Positions 8,006 through 15,895 of a stretch of DNA of 32,521 nt are shown piece after piece. How positions within the stretch are numbered: the first letter of the stretch is position 1; each line of letters starts with the position of its first letter. The notes under the pieces are model-generated. The model searched no databases, was not told the DNA's origin, and saw only the letters and a list, made by a program, of their open reading frames with translations. Source of the stretch: JACKOD01 sp041591635 (lineage in GTDB: Bacteria > Pseudomonadota > Gammaproteobacteria > Pseudomonadales > Oleiphilaceae); the NCBI GenBank assembly GCA_041591635.1, contig JBFHRO010000007.1, forward strand, positions 1-32,521. The letters run 5' to 3'. The position numbers and the translations under genes were made by a program.

Positions 8006-9292
8006 ATGGACCGTTACCAGAATTCCGAACGCCTGTTGGCCAAAGCGCTTGACGTGATTCCGACCGGCTCCCAGACCTTCAGCAAGAGTTATTACGCCTA
8101 TCCCCGCGGTGCGGCGCCCATGCTGCTGGAACGGGGCAAGGGCAGTCGCGTGTGGGATGTGGATGGCAACGAATACATCGACTTTGTCAGCAGCCTGCTG
8201 TGTGTCAGCCTCGGCTATTGTGATCCTGAGGTTGATGCGGCGGTGATGGCCCAGCTGCAAAACGGGGTGAGTTTTTCCTTGCCCCACCGGCTGGAGGCCG
8301 AGGTGGCCGAGTTGCTGGTCGACATGATTCCCGCCGCCGAGATGGTGCGCTTTGCCAAGAATGGCACCGATGTAACATCTGCGGCGATTCGCCTGTCGCG
8401 GGCCGTCACGGGGCGCGAGCATGTGGCCGTGGGCGGTTATCACGGCTGGCAGGACTGGTATATCGGTTCCACCACCCGGGATCTGGGGGTGCCGGGGGGG
8501 GTGAAGGAGCTTACCCATAGCTTCAAATACAATGATATCGCCTCGTTGCAGGCACTGTTTGATCGCTATTCTGGCCAGCTGGCGGCGGTGATTCTTGAGC
8601 CCATGACCTTTGATCTGCCGCAAGCGGGGTTTCTTGAGCAGGTCAAAGCCCTGTGTGAGATTCATGGCACAGTGCTGATTTTCGACGAGATGATCACCGG
8701 GTTTCGCTTCAGCACCGGTGGCGCCCAGGCGTATTTTGGCGTTACGCCCGATCTGGCCACCTTCGGCAAAGGGATGGCGAACGGCTTCCCCCTGTCGGCC
8801 ATTGTGGGCAGCAGGGCTCTGATGAAATCCATGGATGAAATCTTCTTTTCGGGCACCTTTGGTGGCGAAACCCTGTCCTTGGCCGCCGCCCGGGCGACTC
8901 TGATGAAAATGCGCCAGCAGAATGTTGCCGGCGCCCTGATTGAGCAAGGGCAGGGGCTGAAGGATGCCGTGACGGGTTTGATCGAACAGCAGCAGTTGCA
9001 GGACTATTGTGCTATTAGCGGCTTCCCCAGCTGGACCTTGCTTACGATCAAAGATAACGCACGCTATGGCGGACTTGAGCTTAAGAGCCTGTTTATTCAG
9101 GAATGCGCCCGGCGCGGTATTTTGATGAATGCCACCCACAACCTGAGTTTTGCCCACAGCGATCAGGACATTGCCCGCTTGCTGGAAGTCTACGCCGAGG
9201 TGTTGCCCCTGTTGCGGACAGTAACCGAGAACGCCACCTTTGCCGAACACTTCAAGGGCGATGTGTTGCGCCCGGTTTTTAAAGTGCGCTAG
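8006..9292 (+). CDS. Class III PLP-dependent aminotransferase, glutamate-1-semialdehyde aminomutase-like
   Basis: A 428 aa fold-type I PLP enzyme. The PLP lysine is K255 in FGKGMANGFP, the ring-binding aspartate is D227 in LIFDEMITGFR, and NGTDVTSAAIRLSRAVTG near residue 119 is the phosphate-binding region. It resembles HemL but sits in a sugar operon, so it is unlikely to serve haem synthesis. A strong SD (GGGAG) precedes the ATG at 8006. It is 5 bases from the SpsF-like gene upstream and 5 bases from pseG downstream. With the aldo/keto reductase and SpsF-like gene it forms an insertion between pseC and pseG. A role in making an amino-substituted side group or second sugar is inferred. Confidence 0.82.
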   Translation: MDRYQNSERLLAKALDVIPTGSQTFSKSYYAYPRGAAPMLLERGKGSRVWDVDGNEYIDFVSSLLCVSLGYCDPEVDAAVMAQLQNGVSFSLPHRLEAEVAELLVDMIPAAEMVRFAKNGTDVTSAAIRLSRAVTGREHVAVGGYHGWQDWYIGSTTRDLGVPGGVKELTHSFKYNDIASLQALFDRYSGQLAAVILEPMTFDLPQAGFLEQVKALCEIHGTVLIFDEMITGFRFSTGGAQAYFGVTPDLATFGKGMANGFPLSAIVGSRALMKSMDEIFFSGTFGGETLSLAAARATLMKMRQQNVAGALIEQGQGLKDAVTGLIEQQQLQDYCAISGFPSWTLLTIKDNARYGGLELKSLFIQECARRGILMNATHNLSFAHSDQDIARLLEVYAEVLPLLRTVTENATFAEHFKGDVLRPVFKVR

Positions 9293-9297
9293 AAAGC

Positions 9298-10470
9298 ATG
9301 ACGGGCACTGACTCACCAGTGAAGTCACCGGAGCCGAACCGCACCGAGGGTTTGCGGGTGGCGATCCGGGCCGATGCGGCGCTGCAGATGGGCACCGGCC
9401 ACATCATGCGTTGCCTGACGCTGGCCCAGGCGCTGCGGGCCAGGGGCGCCCAGGTAGGTTTTATCTGCCGCGCCCACGCCGGCAACCTGACGGGCGTGAT
9501 CGAACAGCAGGGGTTCGAAGTGCATGAGCTGCCAGAGCAAATGCCACCACCGGAGCTGCCAAATCCGTCTGCTCAGGGTGCAGCGGCCTATGCCTCCTGG
9601 TTGGGCGCGAGCTGGCAGGAGGATGCCCGGCAAACCGCTCATTGCCTGCGGGGTTACTGTCCGGATGTGCTGCTGGTGGATCATTACGGCATCGATGCGG
9701 CCTGGGAATCGGCGGTGGCCGATCAGGTCGGGTGTGTGGCCGTTATTGATGATCTGGCCAACCGACCGCACCACTGCCATGTGTTGATTGATCAAACCCT
9801 GTATCGCCAGGCCAGCGACTATGCGCCCTGGGTGCCTGCCGGTTGTCAGGTATTGGCCGGCACCGACTATGCCATGCTGCGAGCAGAGTTTTGCGCGCCC
9901 GGCACCCGGCCGCCCGCCGAAACGCCCGCGAAGGTGCGCCACGTCATGCTCTGTCTGGGCGGTGTCGATGCGCAAAATGTCACTCAGGCGGTGTTGCAAG
10001 TGATTGCTCCGACCCTGTTGCGTGAGTCGATCCGGCTTGAGGTGATTCTCGGGCGGCAGTTTCCTCATCTGGCATCGGTCGAAGCCTTGGTAGCGCAGCA
10101 GTCATTGCCGGTTAGCCTCAGCGTGGGTGTTAACACCATGGCCCAGCGCATGGCGCTGGCCGATCTTGCCATTGGCGCACCGGGAACTTCCGCCTGGGAG
10201 CGCTGCGCCATGGGCTTGCCCACGCTGATGGTAGTGCTGGCGGCCAACCAGTATGACAACGCCCGGGCGCTTGCGCGGGCCGGCGTCGCGCGGGTGGGGG
10301 CCTGGGAGCCTGGCGAGATTGCATCGGGTGCATTTCTGGCGCACTGGCAACAGGTGTTGGCCGATGTTCCCTGGCGGACCCAGGCCCGTCAGCGAGCCAT
10401 CCAGCTGTGCGATGGTCGGGGCGTCGACCGCATTGTGGCCCGGATAATGCAGTTTGTAGCCGGGGCGTGA
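9298..10470 (+). CDS. pseG: UDP-2,4-diacetamido-2,4,6-trideoxy-beta-L-altropyranose hydrolase, PseG
   Basis: PseG removes UDP from the doubly acetylated altrose intermediate to release the free sugar used by PseI. This 390 aa protein has a GT-B (MurG-like) fold. The N-terminal signature IRADAALQMGTGHIMRC is present, with the catalytic histidine H35 in GTGHIMR. Further on are LLVDHYGIDAAWE, IDDLANRPH, and the C-terminal nucleotide-binding pattern GAPGTSAWERCAMGLPTLMV. About 18 residues precede the conserved start, making it slightly longer than Campylobacter PseG; no fused PseH domain is present. It closes the first half of the pse operon. Confidence 0.92.
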   Translation: MTGTDSPVKSPEPNRTEGLRVAIRADAALQMGTGHIMRCLTLAQALRARGAQVGFICRAHAGNLTGVIEQQGFEVHELPEQMPPPELPNPSAQGAAAYASWLGASWQEDARQTAHCLRGYCPDVLLVDHYGIDAAWESAVADQVGCVAVIDDLANRPHHCHVLIDQTLYRQASDYAPWVPAGCQVLAGTDYAMLRAEFCAPGTRPPAETPAKVRHVMLCLGGVDAQNVTQAVLQVIAPTLLRESIRLEVILGRQFPHLASVEALVAQQSLPVSLSVGVNTMAQRMALADLAIGAPGTSAWERCAMGLPTLMVVLAANQYDNARALARAGVARVGAWEPGEIASGAFLAHWQQVLADVPWRTQARQRAIQLCDGRGVDRIVARIMQFVAGA

Positions 10471-10511
10471 TTTTTTTGGCAGTCCGCGTTGGCGGGTTGC
10501 CGACTGAGGGT

Positions 10512-10542
10512 AAATACTTAAGCAAATTACTTGGGTATTTTT
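10512..10542 (+). terminator. Putative intrinsic terminator after pseG
   Basis: AAATACTTAAG (10512-10522) pairs with CTTGGGTATTT (10530-10540): 11 pairs including two G-U, 7-base loop, and a run of five T ending at 10542. The stem is AT-rich, so termination may be leaky. Just upstream, GGCAGTCCGC and GCGGGTTGCC (10479-10502) form another stem without a T-tract. The position between pseG and a predicted FliA promoter fits the end of one transcription unit and the start of another. Confidence 0.45.
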
Positions 10543-10554
10543 CGCAGGCCGGGC

Positions 10555-10581
10555 TAATGTGCCTGACCATATTGCCGATAA
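10555..10581 (+). promoter_or_regulatory. Predicted sigma-28 (FliA) promoter for the B12-type radical SAM gene
   Basis: TAATGTGC, 11 bases, then GCCGATAA. The enterobacterial FliA consensus is TAAAGTTT-N11-GCCGATAA, so the -10 box matches 8 of 8 and the -35 box 5 of 8 with exact spacing. The downstream ATG is about 90 bases from the -10 box. It lies immediately after the putative pseG terminator. This places the downstream gene in the late flagellar regulon by inference. Confidence 0.6.
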
Positions 10582-10671
10582 CCTCAACACAGGCACTTTT
10601 TGTTGACGCACGCCATAGATAACGGCTTGCGTTGTGCGCGCCGCGCCACACAACCAGAAAAGGGGACAAGC

Positions 10672-12480
10672 ATGAGAGTTCTGTTTTTTCATCCTGAGAA
10701 GTATTTGAACATTGGTATTCCGGCCGGAATCTCGATTCTCAGTGCCATCATCAAGCAGCATGGTCATGTGGTGGACTTGTTTGATACCACCTTTCTCAAG
10801 GCCCAGGATGATCATGTGCTGTCGGCCCACGATGCGGCGCAAAACATTACCGCCGGCGACCAGACCCTGGTGGCCGATGAGGTAGACATTGATGAAGAGG
10901 AATTTCTGGGCAAGCAAAGCCGGGGGCTCTTCAAGGAAACCGAATATACCATCGAGGATCTGGTGGCGAATGATCCGGTGGTGGATCCCATTGCCGAATT
11001 CCAGCGCAAGATCGATGAATTCCAGCCCGACGTGATCGCTCTCTCGACCATGACCACCACCTTTGATCACGCCGTCGATCTGCTGAAACAGGTAACACAC
11101 AATGCCCTGGTGATTGTCGGCGGCGTGCACCCGACCATTGCCACCGACGACTGTCTGGCCCAGGGGGTCATAGATATCGCCTGTGTGGGTGAAGCCGACG
11201 AGACCTTTCCCGAATTGCTGAATCTGATGGAGCGGGGCGAAGACTACACCCACGTCAAGTCGATGAACTTCCGCCTCAAGGACGGCACCATTATTCGTAA
11301 CGAGGTGGCGCCGCGGGTGGATCTGAACAAACTGCCGACGCCCGACTGGGGTATTTTTGACAGTCGCCATCTGTTTCGGCCGTTTGACGGCAAGGTGTAC
11401 AAGGGGTCTTTCTATTCCCAGTCACGGGGTTGTCCCATGCAGTGTACCTACTGTGTCGACCCGACCATTGCCGAGATTACCGGCGGGCACAAGGGGTATT
11501 TCCGCTTTCAGGACCCGGAAGTCTCGTACCGTCATCTCAAGGAACTCAAAGACAACTTTGGCGCCACCTGGTTCAAGTTTGTCGATGACACCTTTTTGCT
11601 GCCGGATGTTGATCACTTGTCAAAATTGCGCGATCTGATCAAACCGCTGGGCATTATGTTTGGCTGCTCAGTCATGCCCAACACTATCAAGGAAGACAAG
11701 CTCAAGCTCGCCGTAGAGATGGGCTGTGTAGCAATGAGTGTGGGTATCGAAAGCGGCAACGAGGAAATCCGGCGCAAGGTGATGCGGCGTTACAAGAATG
11801 ACGAAGTGGTCAAGAAGCTGCGCATGGCCCAGGACTACGGAATTCGCGTGTCTACCTTCAATATCATTGGCTTCCCTGGCGAAACCCGCGAGAACGTCTT
11901 TGAAACCATTGAATTGAACCGGCGCATCGGCACCAGTTCAGCCGGTGCCTTTGTGCTTTATCCTTATCCGGGTACGCCCATTGCCATTGAGTACAACATT
12001 CCCTTGCGGGATGAAAACGGCCGGATTGCCGATGTGGATACCGGGCCAAAGCTGGGATTTTCAAAGATGTCAGAGCAGGAGCTGCTGGGCTTGCGCTCAA
12101 CCTTCAGCCTTTACATGATGCTGCCCAAAACCCTGTACCCGCTGATTCGACTGGCCGAGCAGCAGAACGGTTTTGGCGGCAAACTGCTGGCGCTCTTGAA
12201 TCATCTGGCTGTGGCAATCATTTCGGAACAGCCCTTGCCCACGGAGCGCATCGGCAATTTGTTGCCTGATATCGAAGTTGACCCTGTGTGGAATCTGCAG
12301 CTGCCGGTGCCACGGCTGTATAAACACATTTTCAGTCTGCTGCAAGAGCAGCAGGAGTATCGCCCGAGCATCGTCCGGGCGGTATTGAAGACCTACGGCC
12401 AGGACGAGCTGGAACTGGATATCAGTTCGGTGTACCACTCGCATAGCCAGCAGGGCATGATCGCACGCATGGCCATGTAG
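10672..12480 (+). CDS. Cobalamin-binding-domain radical SAM protein
   Basis: A 602 aa protein. Residues 1-180 form an alpha/beta domain like the B12-binding domain of class B radical SAM enzymes, ending in VIVGGVHPTIATDDCL and CVGEADETFPEL. No DxHxxG cobalamin-ligand motif is seen. The radical SAM core begins near residue 248, with the cluster motif C254-x3-C258-x2-C261 (RGCPMQCTYC). SVGIESGNEEIRRKVMRR and FNIIGFPGETRENV are also typical. Such enzymes methylate unactivated carbon or phosphorus or rearrange ring structures. I chose the ATG at 10672 for the AGGGGA ribosome site. Its setting between pseG and pseI and an upstream FliA-like promoter suggest tailoring of a flagellar sugar. The reaction is unknown. 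Confidence 0.85.
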   Translation: MRVLFFHPEKYLNIGIPAGISILSAIIKQHGHVVDLFDTTFLKAQDDHVLSAHDAAQNITAGDQTLVADEVDIDEEEFLGKQSRGLFKETEYTIEDLVANDPVVDPIAEFQRKIDEFQPDVIALSTMTTTFDHAVDLLKQVTHNALVIVGGVHPTIATDDCLAQGVIDIACVGEADETFPELLNLMERGEDYTHVKSMNFRLKDGTIIRNEVAPRVDLNKLPTPDWGIFDSRHLFRPFDGKVYKGSFYSQSRGCPMQCTYCVDPTIAEITGGHKGYFRFQDPEVSYRHLKELKDNFGATWFKFVDDTFLLPDVDHLSKLRDLIKPLGIMFGCSVMPNTIKEDKLKLAVEMGCVAMSVGIESGNEEIRRKVMRRYKNDEVVKKLRMAQDYGIRVSTFNIIGFPGETRENVFETIELNRRIGTSSAGAFVLYPYPGTPIAIEYNIPLRDENGRIADVDTGPKLGFSKMSEQELLGLRSTFSLYMMLPKTLYPLIRLAEQQNGFGGKLLALLNHLAVAIISEQPLPTERIGNLLPDIEVDPVWNLQLPVPRLYKHIFSLLQEQQEYRPSIVRAVLKTYGQDELELDISSVYHSHSQQGMIARMAM

Positions 12481-12510
12481 TGGTTTCGGGCAGGGCTAAC
12501 GGCGTTGGGT

Positions 12511-13200
12511 TCAGGGCTTGTCGGCAGTGATGATCAGATACTCGATGAAGCGTGTCTGATCATCGTAGGAACGCAATAGCTTCTCGATGCGGATGTTTAC
12601 AAAGCCGGCATCCTGCAGCATTTTGCGGGTTTCATTGCTGGAGAGAAAACAGGTTTGGCCGTTGTCGGCCAAAGGATAGCCGTGCTGGATGTTGGTCACG
12701 GTTGCATGGTCGATAAACCCGGTACCCCCGCGCAGAGACACCGAGTTTTCGCCCAGGTGGTACGAAAAAAACTTCCCCGTCGGCTTCAGGCAGCGCCATA
12801 CTTCGGCATAGGCTTGTGCGTGCTGCTTGAGCGTCAGGTGCTGCATGGATACGACATCGACCATGGCATCAAACTGGTTTGGTTCAAAGTCCAGACGCGT
12901 CATATCCTGCACTTGCAACTGTGCCTCGACCTGCCAGGCCGCCAGCATTTGCTCACAGTAGGCCAGCCCGGTTGGAGAAAAGTCGATGCCATGAGTGTCG
13001 AAGCCCTCTTTGGCAATCAGCCACAGATTGGCGCCTGAACCACAGCCCAGCTCAAGAATACGGGTGTTTTTTCGCTCGGCAGCCGAGCGGCGGAAATAAT
13101 TTGCCGCCAGAAAGCCAATGAGCGCTTCGTTGGGGTAGCGGCGCTGGCAGGCAAAACCTTCGTTCTGGTAGCGCTCTTCGAATCGGGATGTCACTGTCAT
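12511..13200 (-). CDS. Class I SAM-dependent methyltransferase
   Basis: A 229 aa methyltransferase. Motif I is ILELGCGSGANLWLIA (residues 48-63), the acidic ribose-binding residue follows in FDTHGIDFSP, and post-motif FDAMVDVVSMQHL and LKPTGKFF complete the Methyltransf_11/25-like core. The N-terminus (RFEERYQNEGFACQRRYPNE) is unlike small-molecule O-methyltransferases but common in surface-polysaccharide loci. It is the only minus-strand gene inside the pse region: it converges on the B12 radical SAM gene (30 base gap) and diverges from the FemAB-like gene. AGGA lies 8 bases before the ATG. It probably methylates a sugar or its intermediate; the substrate cannot be read. Confidence 0.78.
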   Translation of the reverse strand: MTVTSRFEERYQNEGFACQRRYPNEALIGFLAANYFRRSAAERKNTRILELGCGSGANLWLIAKEGFDTHGIDFSPTGLAYCEQMLAAWQVEAQLQVQDMTRLDFEPNQFDAMVDVVSMQHLTLKQHAQAYAEVWRCLKPTGKFFSYHLGENSVSLRGGTGFIDHATVTNIQHGYPLADNGQTCFLSSNETRKMLQDAGFVNIRIEKLLRSYDDQTRFIEYLIITADKP

Positions 13201-13214
13201 GGAGGATTCCTGGG

Positions 13215-13250
13215 GGTAAAAAGGGTAAAAAGGGTAAAAAGGGTAAAGAG
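13215..13250 (+). repeat. Four tandem 9 bp repeats at the start of the FemAB/GNAT-like gene
   Basis: Three copies of GGTAAAAAG (13215-13223, 13224-13232, 13233-13241) are followed by one variant, GGTAAAGAG (13242-13250). The array lies in the divergent gap between the minus-strand methyltransferase and the FemAB-like gene. The last unit supplies a possible Shine-Dalgarno sequence for the GTG at 13260. If translation instead began at the ATG at 13188, the array would encode GKKGKKGKKGKEG, and copy changes would keep frame. Short perfect repeats such as this are prone to slippage. Confidence 0.85.
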
Positions 13251-13259
13251 GGTGAACGA

Positions 13260-14294
13260 GTGCCTGAGCCTGTGGTACCCAAGCTAGCCAGAGTTGACCA
13301 TAGTTGGAGAGACCGGACTTTGCAAATTATTGAAAACACGCATAATAAATTTGCAGACCTGCGCCTGGCGCTGCTTTGTGAACAGGACGCAGTGGCGCCA
13401 TTTTATCAGCCAGGCAATCTGGCCTATTACCGTGAATACTTCGCCTGTCAGGCGCCAGACCAGTCGTTCTGCATAGCCCACGCCCGCCCGTTACTGCTGG
13501 TTCAGGTGACCATGAATCCGCGCGGGTATGGCGACTATTATGGCTTGCCCAGCCTGTGGGTGTGGCACCCCCACTGCACGGCCAAAGAAAGGGTCGAGGC
13601 TGTGAAACTTGCCTTCCGGCACATCCAGCAACGCCTGGGCGAGGTGCCGCTCCATTATGAAGAAGCGGTTTGTGGCCCCCTGTCAGAGGTGGCGCTGACG
13701 CTGCTCAGGCAAGGGCAGGCGGGGCAGGTGCTCTACCGTCAGCAGGTGGATCTGCAGCAGGACGAGGCGCAGCTTTTGGCCGAGTGTCGCAAGGTGTTTC
13801 GGGGCAACATCCTCAAGGGCCAGTCCTTGTTTCGGCTGCGTTGCCTCAATCAGCAAACCCTGCAGCCAGGCGAGATAGACGCCTTTCAGCAATTGCACAT
13901 TCAGGTGGCCGGCAAAGCCACCCGCAGCGCCAAGACCTGGGCGCTGCAGGAAGCCATGATTCGCCAGGGAGAGGCCTTCGCCCTGTATGGCTACCTTGAC
14001 GACAAGCTCGTTGCCGCAGGTCTCTTTCCTTGCAATGCGTGGCGCTGCTATTACGGTGTGGGGGCTTACGAAAGGGCACTGTTCGACAAGCCCTTGTCTC
14101 ATGTCATGGTGTGGGAAGCGATGCGCGAAGCCAAACGGATGGGCTGTCGCCATTTTGATCTGGGTGACAGGTTCTTCGCTCAGACACCCAAGGCCGACGG
14201 AACCTTGCCCAGCGACAAGGAGTTATCCATCAGCCACTTTAAAACGGGCTTTGGGGGCGATACCCAGGCCTTTCTTTCGTTTTATCCGTTGTGA
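13260..14294 (+). CDS. FemAB/GNAT-fold acyltransferase-like protein
   Basis: About 344 aa with a C-terminal GNAT-type domain of the FemAB/BioF2-like kind: AFALYGYLDDKLVAAGLFP, YYGVGAYERALFDKPLSHVMVWEAMREAKRMGCRHFDLGDRFF, and a final SHFKTGFGG. These proteins transfer acyl or aminoacyl groups. The start is uncertain. GTG at 13260 has GAGG at good distance; ATG at 13188 lacks a ribosome site and would overlap the divergent methyltransferase; TTG at 13320 follows GGAGAG and is also possible. The stop is 24 bases before pseI. Presence in the pse cluster suggests N-acylation of an amino sugar, perhaps with an unusual acyl or aminoacyl group, but nothing in the sequence names it. Confidence 0.65.
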   Translation: MPEPVVPKLARVDHSWRDRTLQIIENTHNKFADLRLALLCEQDAVAPFYQPGNLAYYREYFACQAPDQSFCIAHARPLLLVQVTMNPRGYGDYYGLPSLWVWHPHCTAKERVEAVKLAFRHIQQRLGEVPLHYEEAVCGPLSEVALTLLRQGQAGQVLYRQQVDLQQDEAQLLAECRKVFRGNILKGQSLFRLRCLNQQTLQPGEIDAFQQLHIQVAGKATRSAKTWALQEAMIRQGEAFALYGYLDDKLVAAGLFPCNAWRCYYGVGAYERALFDKPLSHVMVWEAMREAKRMGCRHFDLGDRFFAQTPKADGTLPSDKELSISHFKTGFGGDTQAFLSFYPL

Positions 14295-14318
14295 CCGGTT
14301 CGTCACGGGAATCAGGGT

Positions 14319-15386
14319 ATGAATGGCAAAGAAATCAGAATAGGTGGGCGAGCTATCGGGCCAGATCAGCCGCCCTACATCATTGCCGAGCTTTCGGGCA
14401 ACCACAATGGCGACATCGGGCGCGCCATTGAGCTTATCCGCCAGGCAAAGCACGCCGGCGCTGACGCCGTCAAGTTGCAAACCTACACCGCCGATACCAT
14501 GACTATTCGCTCCGATCGCCCCGATTTCAAAATTCGTGGCGGGTTGTGGGATGGCTATAGTCTGTATGACTTGTATGAACAGGCGCACACGCCCTGGGAG
14601 TGGCATCCCGCCCTCTTTGAAGAGGCGGCCAGCCTTGGTATCAGCCTCTTCAGCAGTCCCTTCGACGAAACGGCGGTGACGTTTCTGGAATCGCTGAATG
14701 CGCCGGCGTACAAAATTGCCTCTTTTGAACTGGTTGACTTGCCCTTGATTGCCTGCGTGGCCCGCACCGGCAAGCCGGTCATCATGTCGACCGGTATGGC
14801 CAATGAGCAGGAAATTGCCCAGGCCGTAGAAACTGCCCGTGCCCATGGCTGCAGTGAGCTGGTGCTCTTGCATTGCACCAGTGCCTATCCGGCGCCGCCC
14901 GATCAGGCCAACCTGCGCATGATTCCCGAATTGGCGCGGCGCTTCGAAGTAGTCAGTGGCCTGTCGGATCATACCTTGGGAACTGTGGTGGCCGTGACCA
15001 GTGTGGCCCTGGGGGCGTGCGTGATTGAAAAACACTTTACCTTGAGGCGCGCCGATGGCGGCCCCGATTGCGCCTTCTCGCTCGAACCCGATGAGTTGGC
15101 CCGCTTGTGCAACGATAGCCGCGAGGCGTGGCAGGCGCTGGGGCAGGTCAGTTATCAGCAAACGGCGGCCGAGCAGGCTAATCGTATATTTCGCCGCTCG
15201 ATTTATGTGGTGCAGGATATCAAGGCTGGCGAGCCTTTAACGGTGCACAATATTCGCCGGATTCGCCCAGGCTACGGTCTCGCGCCGGGGTTATATCCCC
15301 GACTGCTCGGTAAAAAAGCGCGCGTCGACCTGAGCGCCGGTACGCCGCTAAGCCTTGATCATGTGGTCGAACCCGATGCCGGTTAA
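14319..15386 (+). CDS. pseI: Pseudaminic acid synthase, PseI
   Basis: PseI condenses 2,4-diacetamido-2,4,6-trideoxy-L-altrose with phosphoenolpyruvate to form pseudaminic acid. The 355 aa protein has the NeuB-type TIM barrel: YIIAELSGNHNGD (residues 20-32), ADAVKLQTYTADT, LFSSPFDETAVTFLE, KIASFELVDLPLI, STGMA and LSDHTLG. The C-terminal SAF (antifreeze-like) domain follows from about residue 285 (SIYVVQDIKAGEPL through RPGYGLAP). ELSGNHNG together with DHTLG is the PseI rather than the NeuB/LegI pattern. It overlaps the next GNAT gene by 11 bases. Intact and normal length. Confidence 0.92.
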   Translation: MNGKEIRIGGRAIGPDQPPYIIAELSGNHNGDIGRAIELIRQAKHAGADAVKLQTYTADTMTIRSDRPDFKIRGGLWDGYSLYDLYEQAHTPWEWHPALFEEAASLGISLFSSPFDETAVTFLESLNAPAYKIASFELVDLPLIACVARTGKPVIMSTGMANEQEIAQAVETARAHGCSELVLLHCTSAYPAPPDQANLRMIPELARRFEVVSGLSDHTLGTVVAVTSVALGACVIEKHFTLRRADGGPDCAFSLEPDELARLCNDSREAWQALGQVSYQQTAAEQANRIFRRSIYVVQDIKAGEPLTVHNIRRIRPGYGLAPGLYPRLLGKKARVDLSAGTPLSLDHVVEPDAG

Positions 15387-15834
15387 CGCGAACGCCGTGC
15401 CCATCAGCCTTCGCCCGGTGCGAATGGAGGATGCTGCCTTGCTGTTGGCCTGGCGCAATGATCCGTTCACCCGGCAGGCCAGTCACGAAACGGCCGAGGT
15501 AGATCCCCAGACCCACCATGCCTGGCTGGCGCGGGTATTGACCGATTCCTCACGTCGCTTGTGGATCGCCGAGTGCAATGGGGTGGCCGTGGGTCAGGTG
15601 CGGGTGGATTCAATGGACGAAGGCCAACGCTTGTCCTGGACCGTCGCTCCGGCCGCCCGTGGTCAGGGGGTGGGTACGGCCATGGTGCGGACTGTTCTGG
15701 AGGGACTCACCGGGCCCGTTCGCGCCGAGGTGAAAGCGACTAACCCCGCCTCGGCCCGCATCGCTGAAAACGCCGGTTTGCGATTGCTGGGTGAAAACCA
15801 GGGTATCTTGCTCTATGGGTGCGAGCTGACCTGA
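15376..15834 (+). CDS. pseH: GNAT N-acetyltransferase, PseH-like
   Basis: A 152 aa single-domain GNAT protein. ISLRPVRMEDAALLLAWRND at the N-terminus is typical of PseH/RimJ-like sugar acetyltransferases, and VAPAARGQGVGTAM is the acetyl-CoA pyrophosphate-binding loop. NPASARIAENAGLRLLG is the conserved late motif. PseH acetylates N4 of the PseC product, a step otherwise missing from this cluster, so this is the best candidate. I prefer ATG 15376 (11 base overlap with pseI); in-frame ATGs at 15355 and 15361 would also work. None has a clear Shine-Dalgarno sequence, consistent with coupled translation. It ends the plus-strand run. Confidence 0.72.
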   Translation: MPVNANAVPISLRPVRMEDAALLLAWRNDPFTRQASHETAEVDPQTHHAWLARVLTDSSRRLWIAECNGVAVGQVRVDSMDEGQRLSWTVAPAARGQGVGTAMVRTVLEGLTGPVRAEVKATNPASARIAENAGLRLLGENQGILLYGCELT

Positions 15835-15895
15835 CCGGGTGGGGGTGATCCGGGGTGCGACCATCAGGCCGTGTGACCGCTCTTGGTTTGACCGG

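Noticed and set aside
7982..9328. 448-codon open frame on the minus strand opposite the class III aminotransferase gene
   Set aside because: It mirrors a well-recognised gene almost end to end, has no family motifs and arises from high-GC codon use in the real gene.
10102..11370. 422-codon minus-strand open frame across pseG and the B12 radical SAM gene
   Set aside because: It spans two real genes and a promoter region and shows no recognisable domain.
14223..15161. 312-codon minus-strand open frame opposite pseI
   Set aside because: Shadow of a confidently identified gene, no ribosome site or motif.
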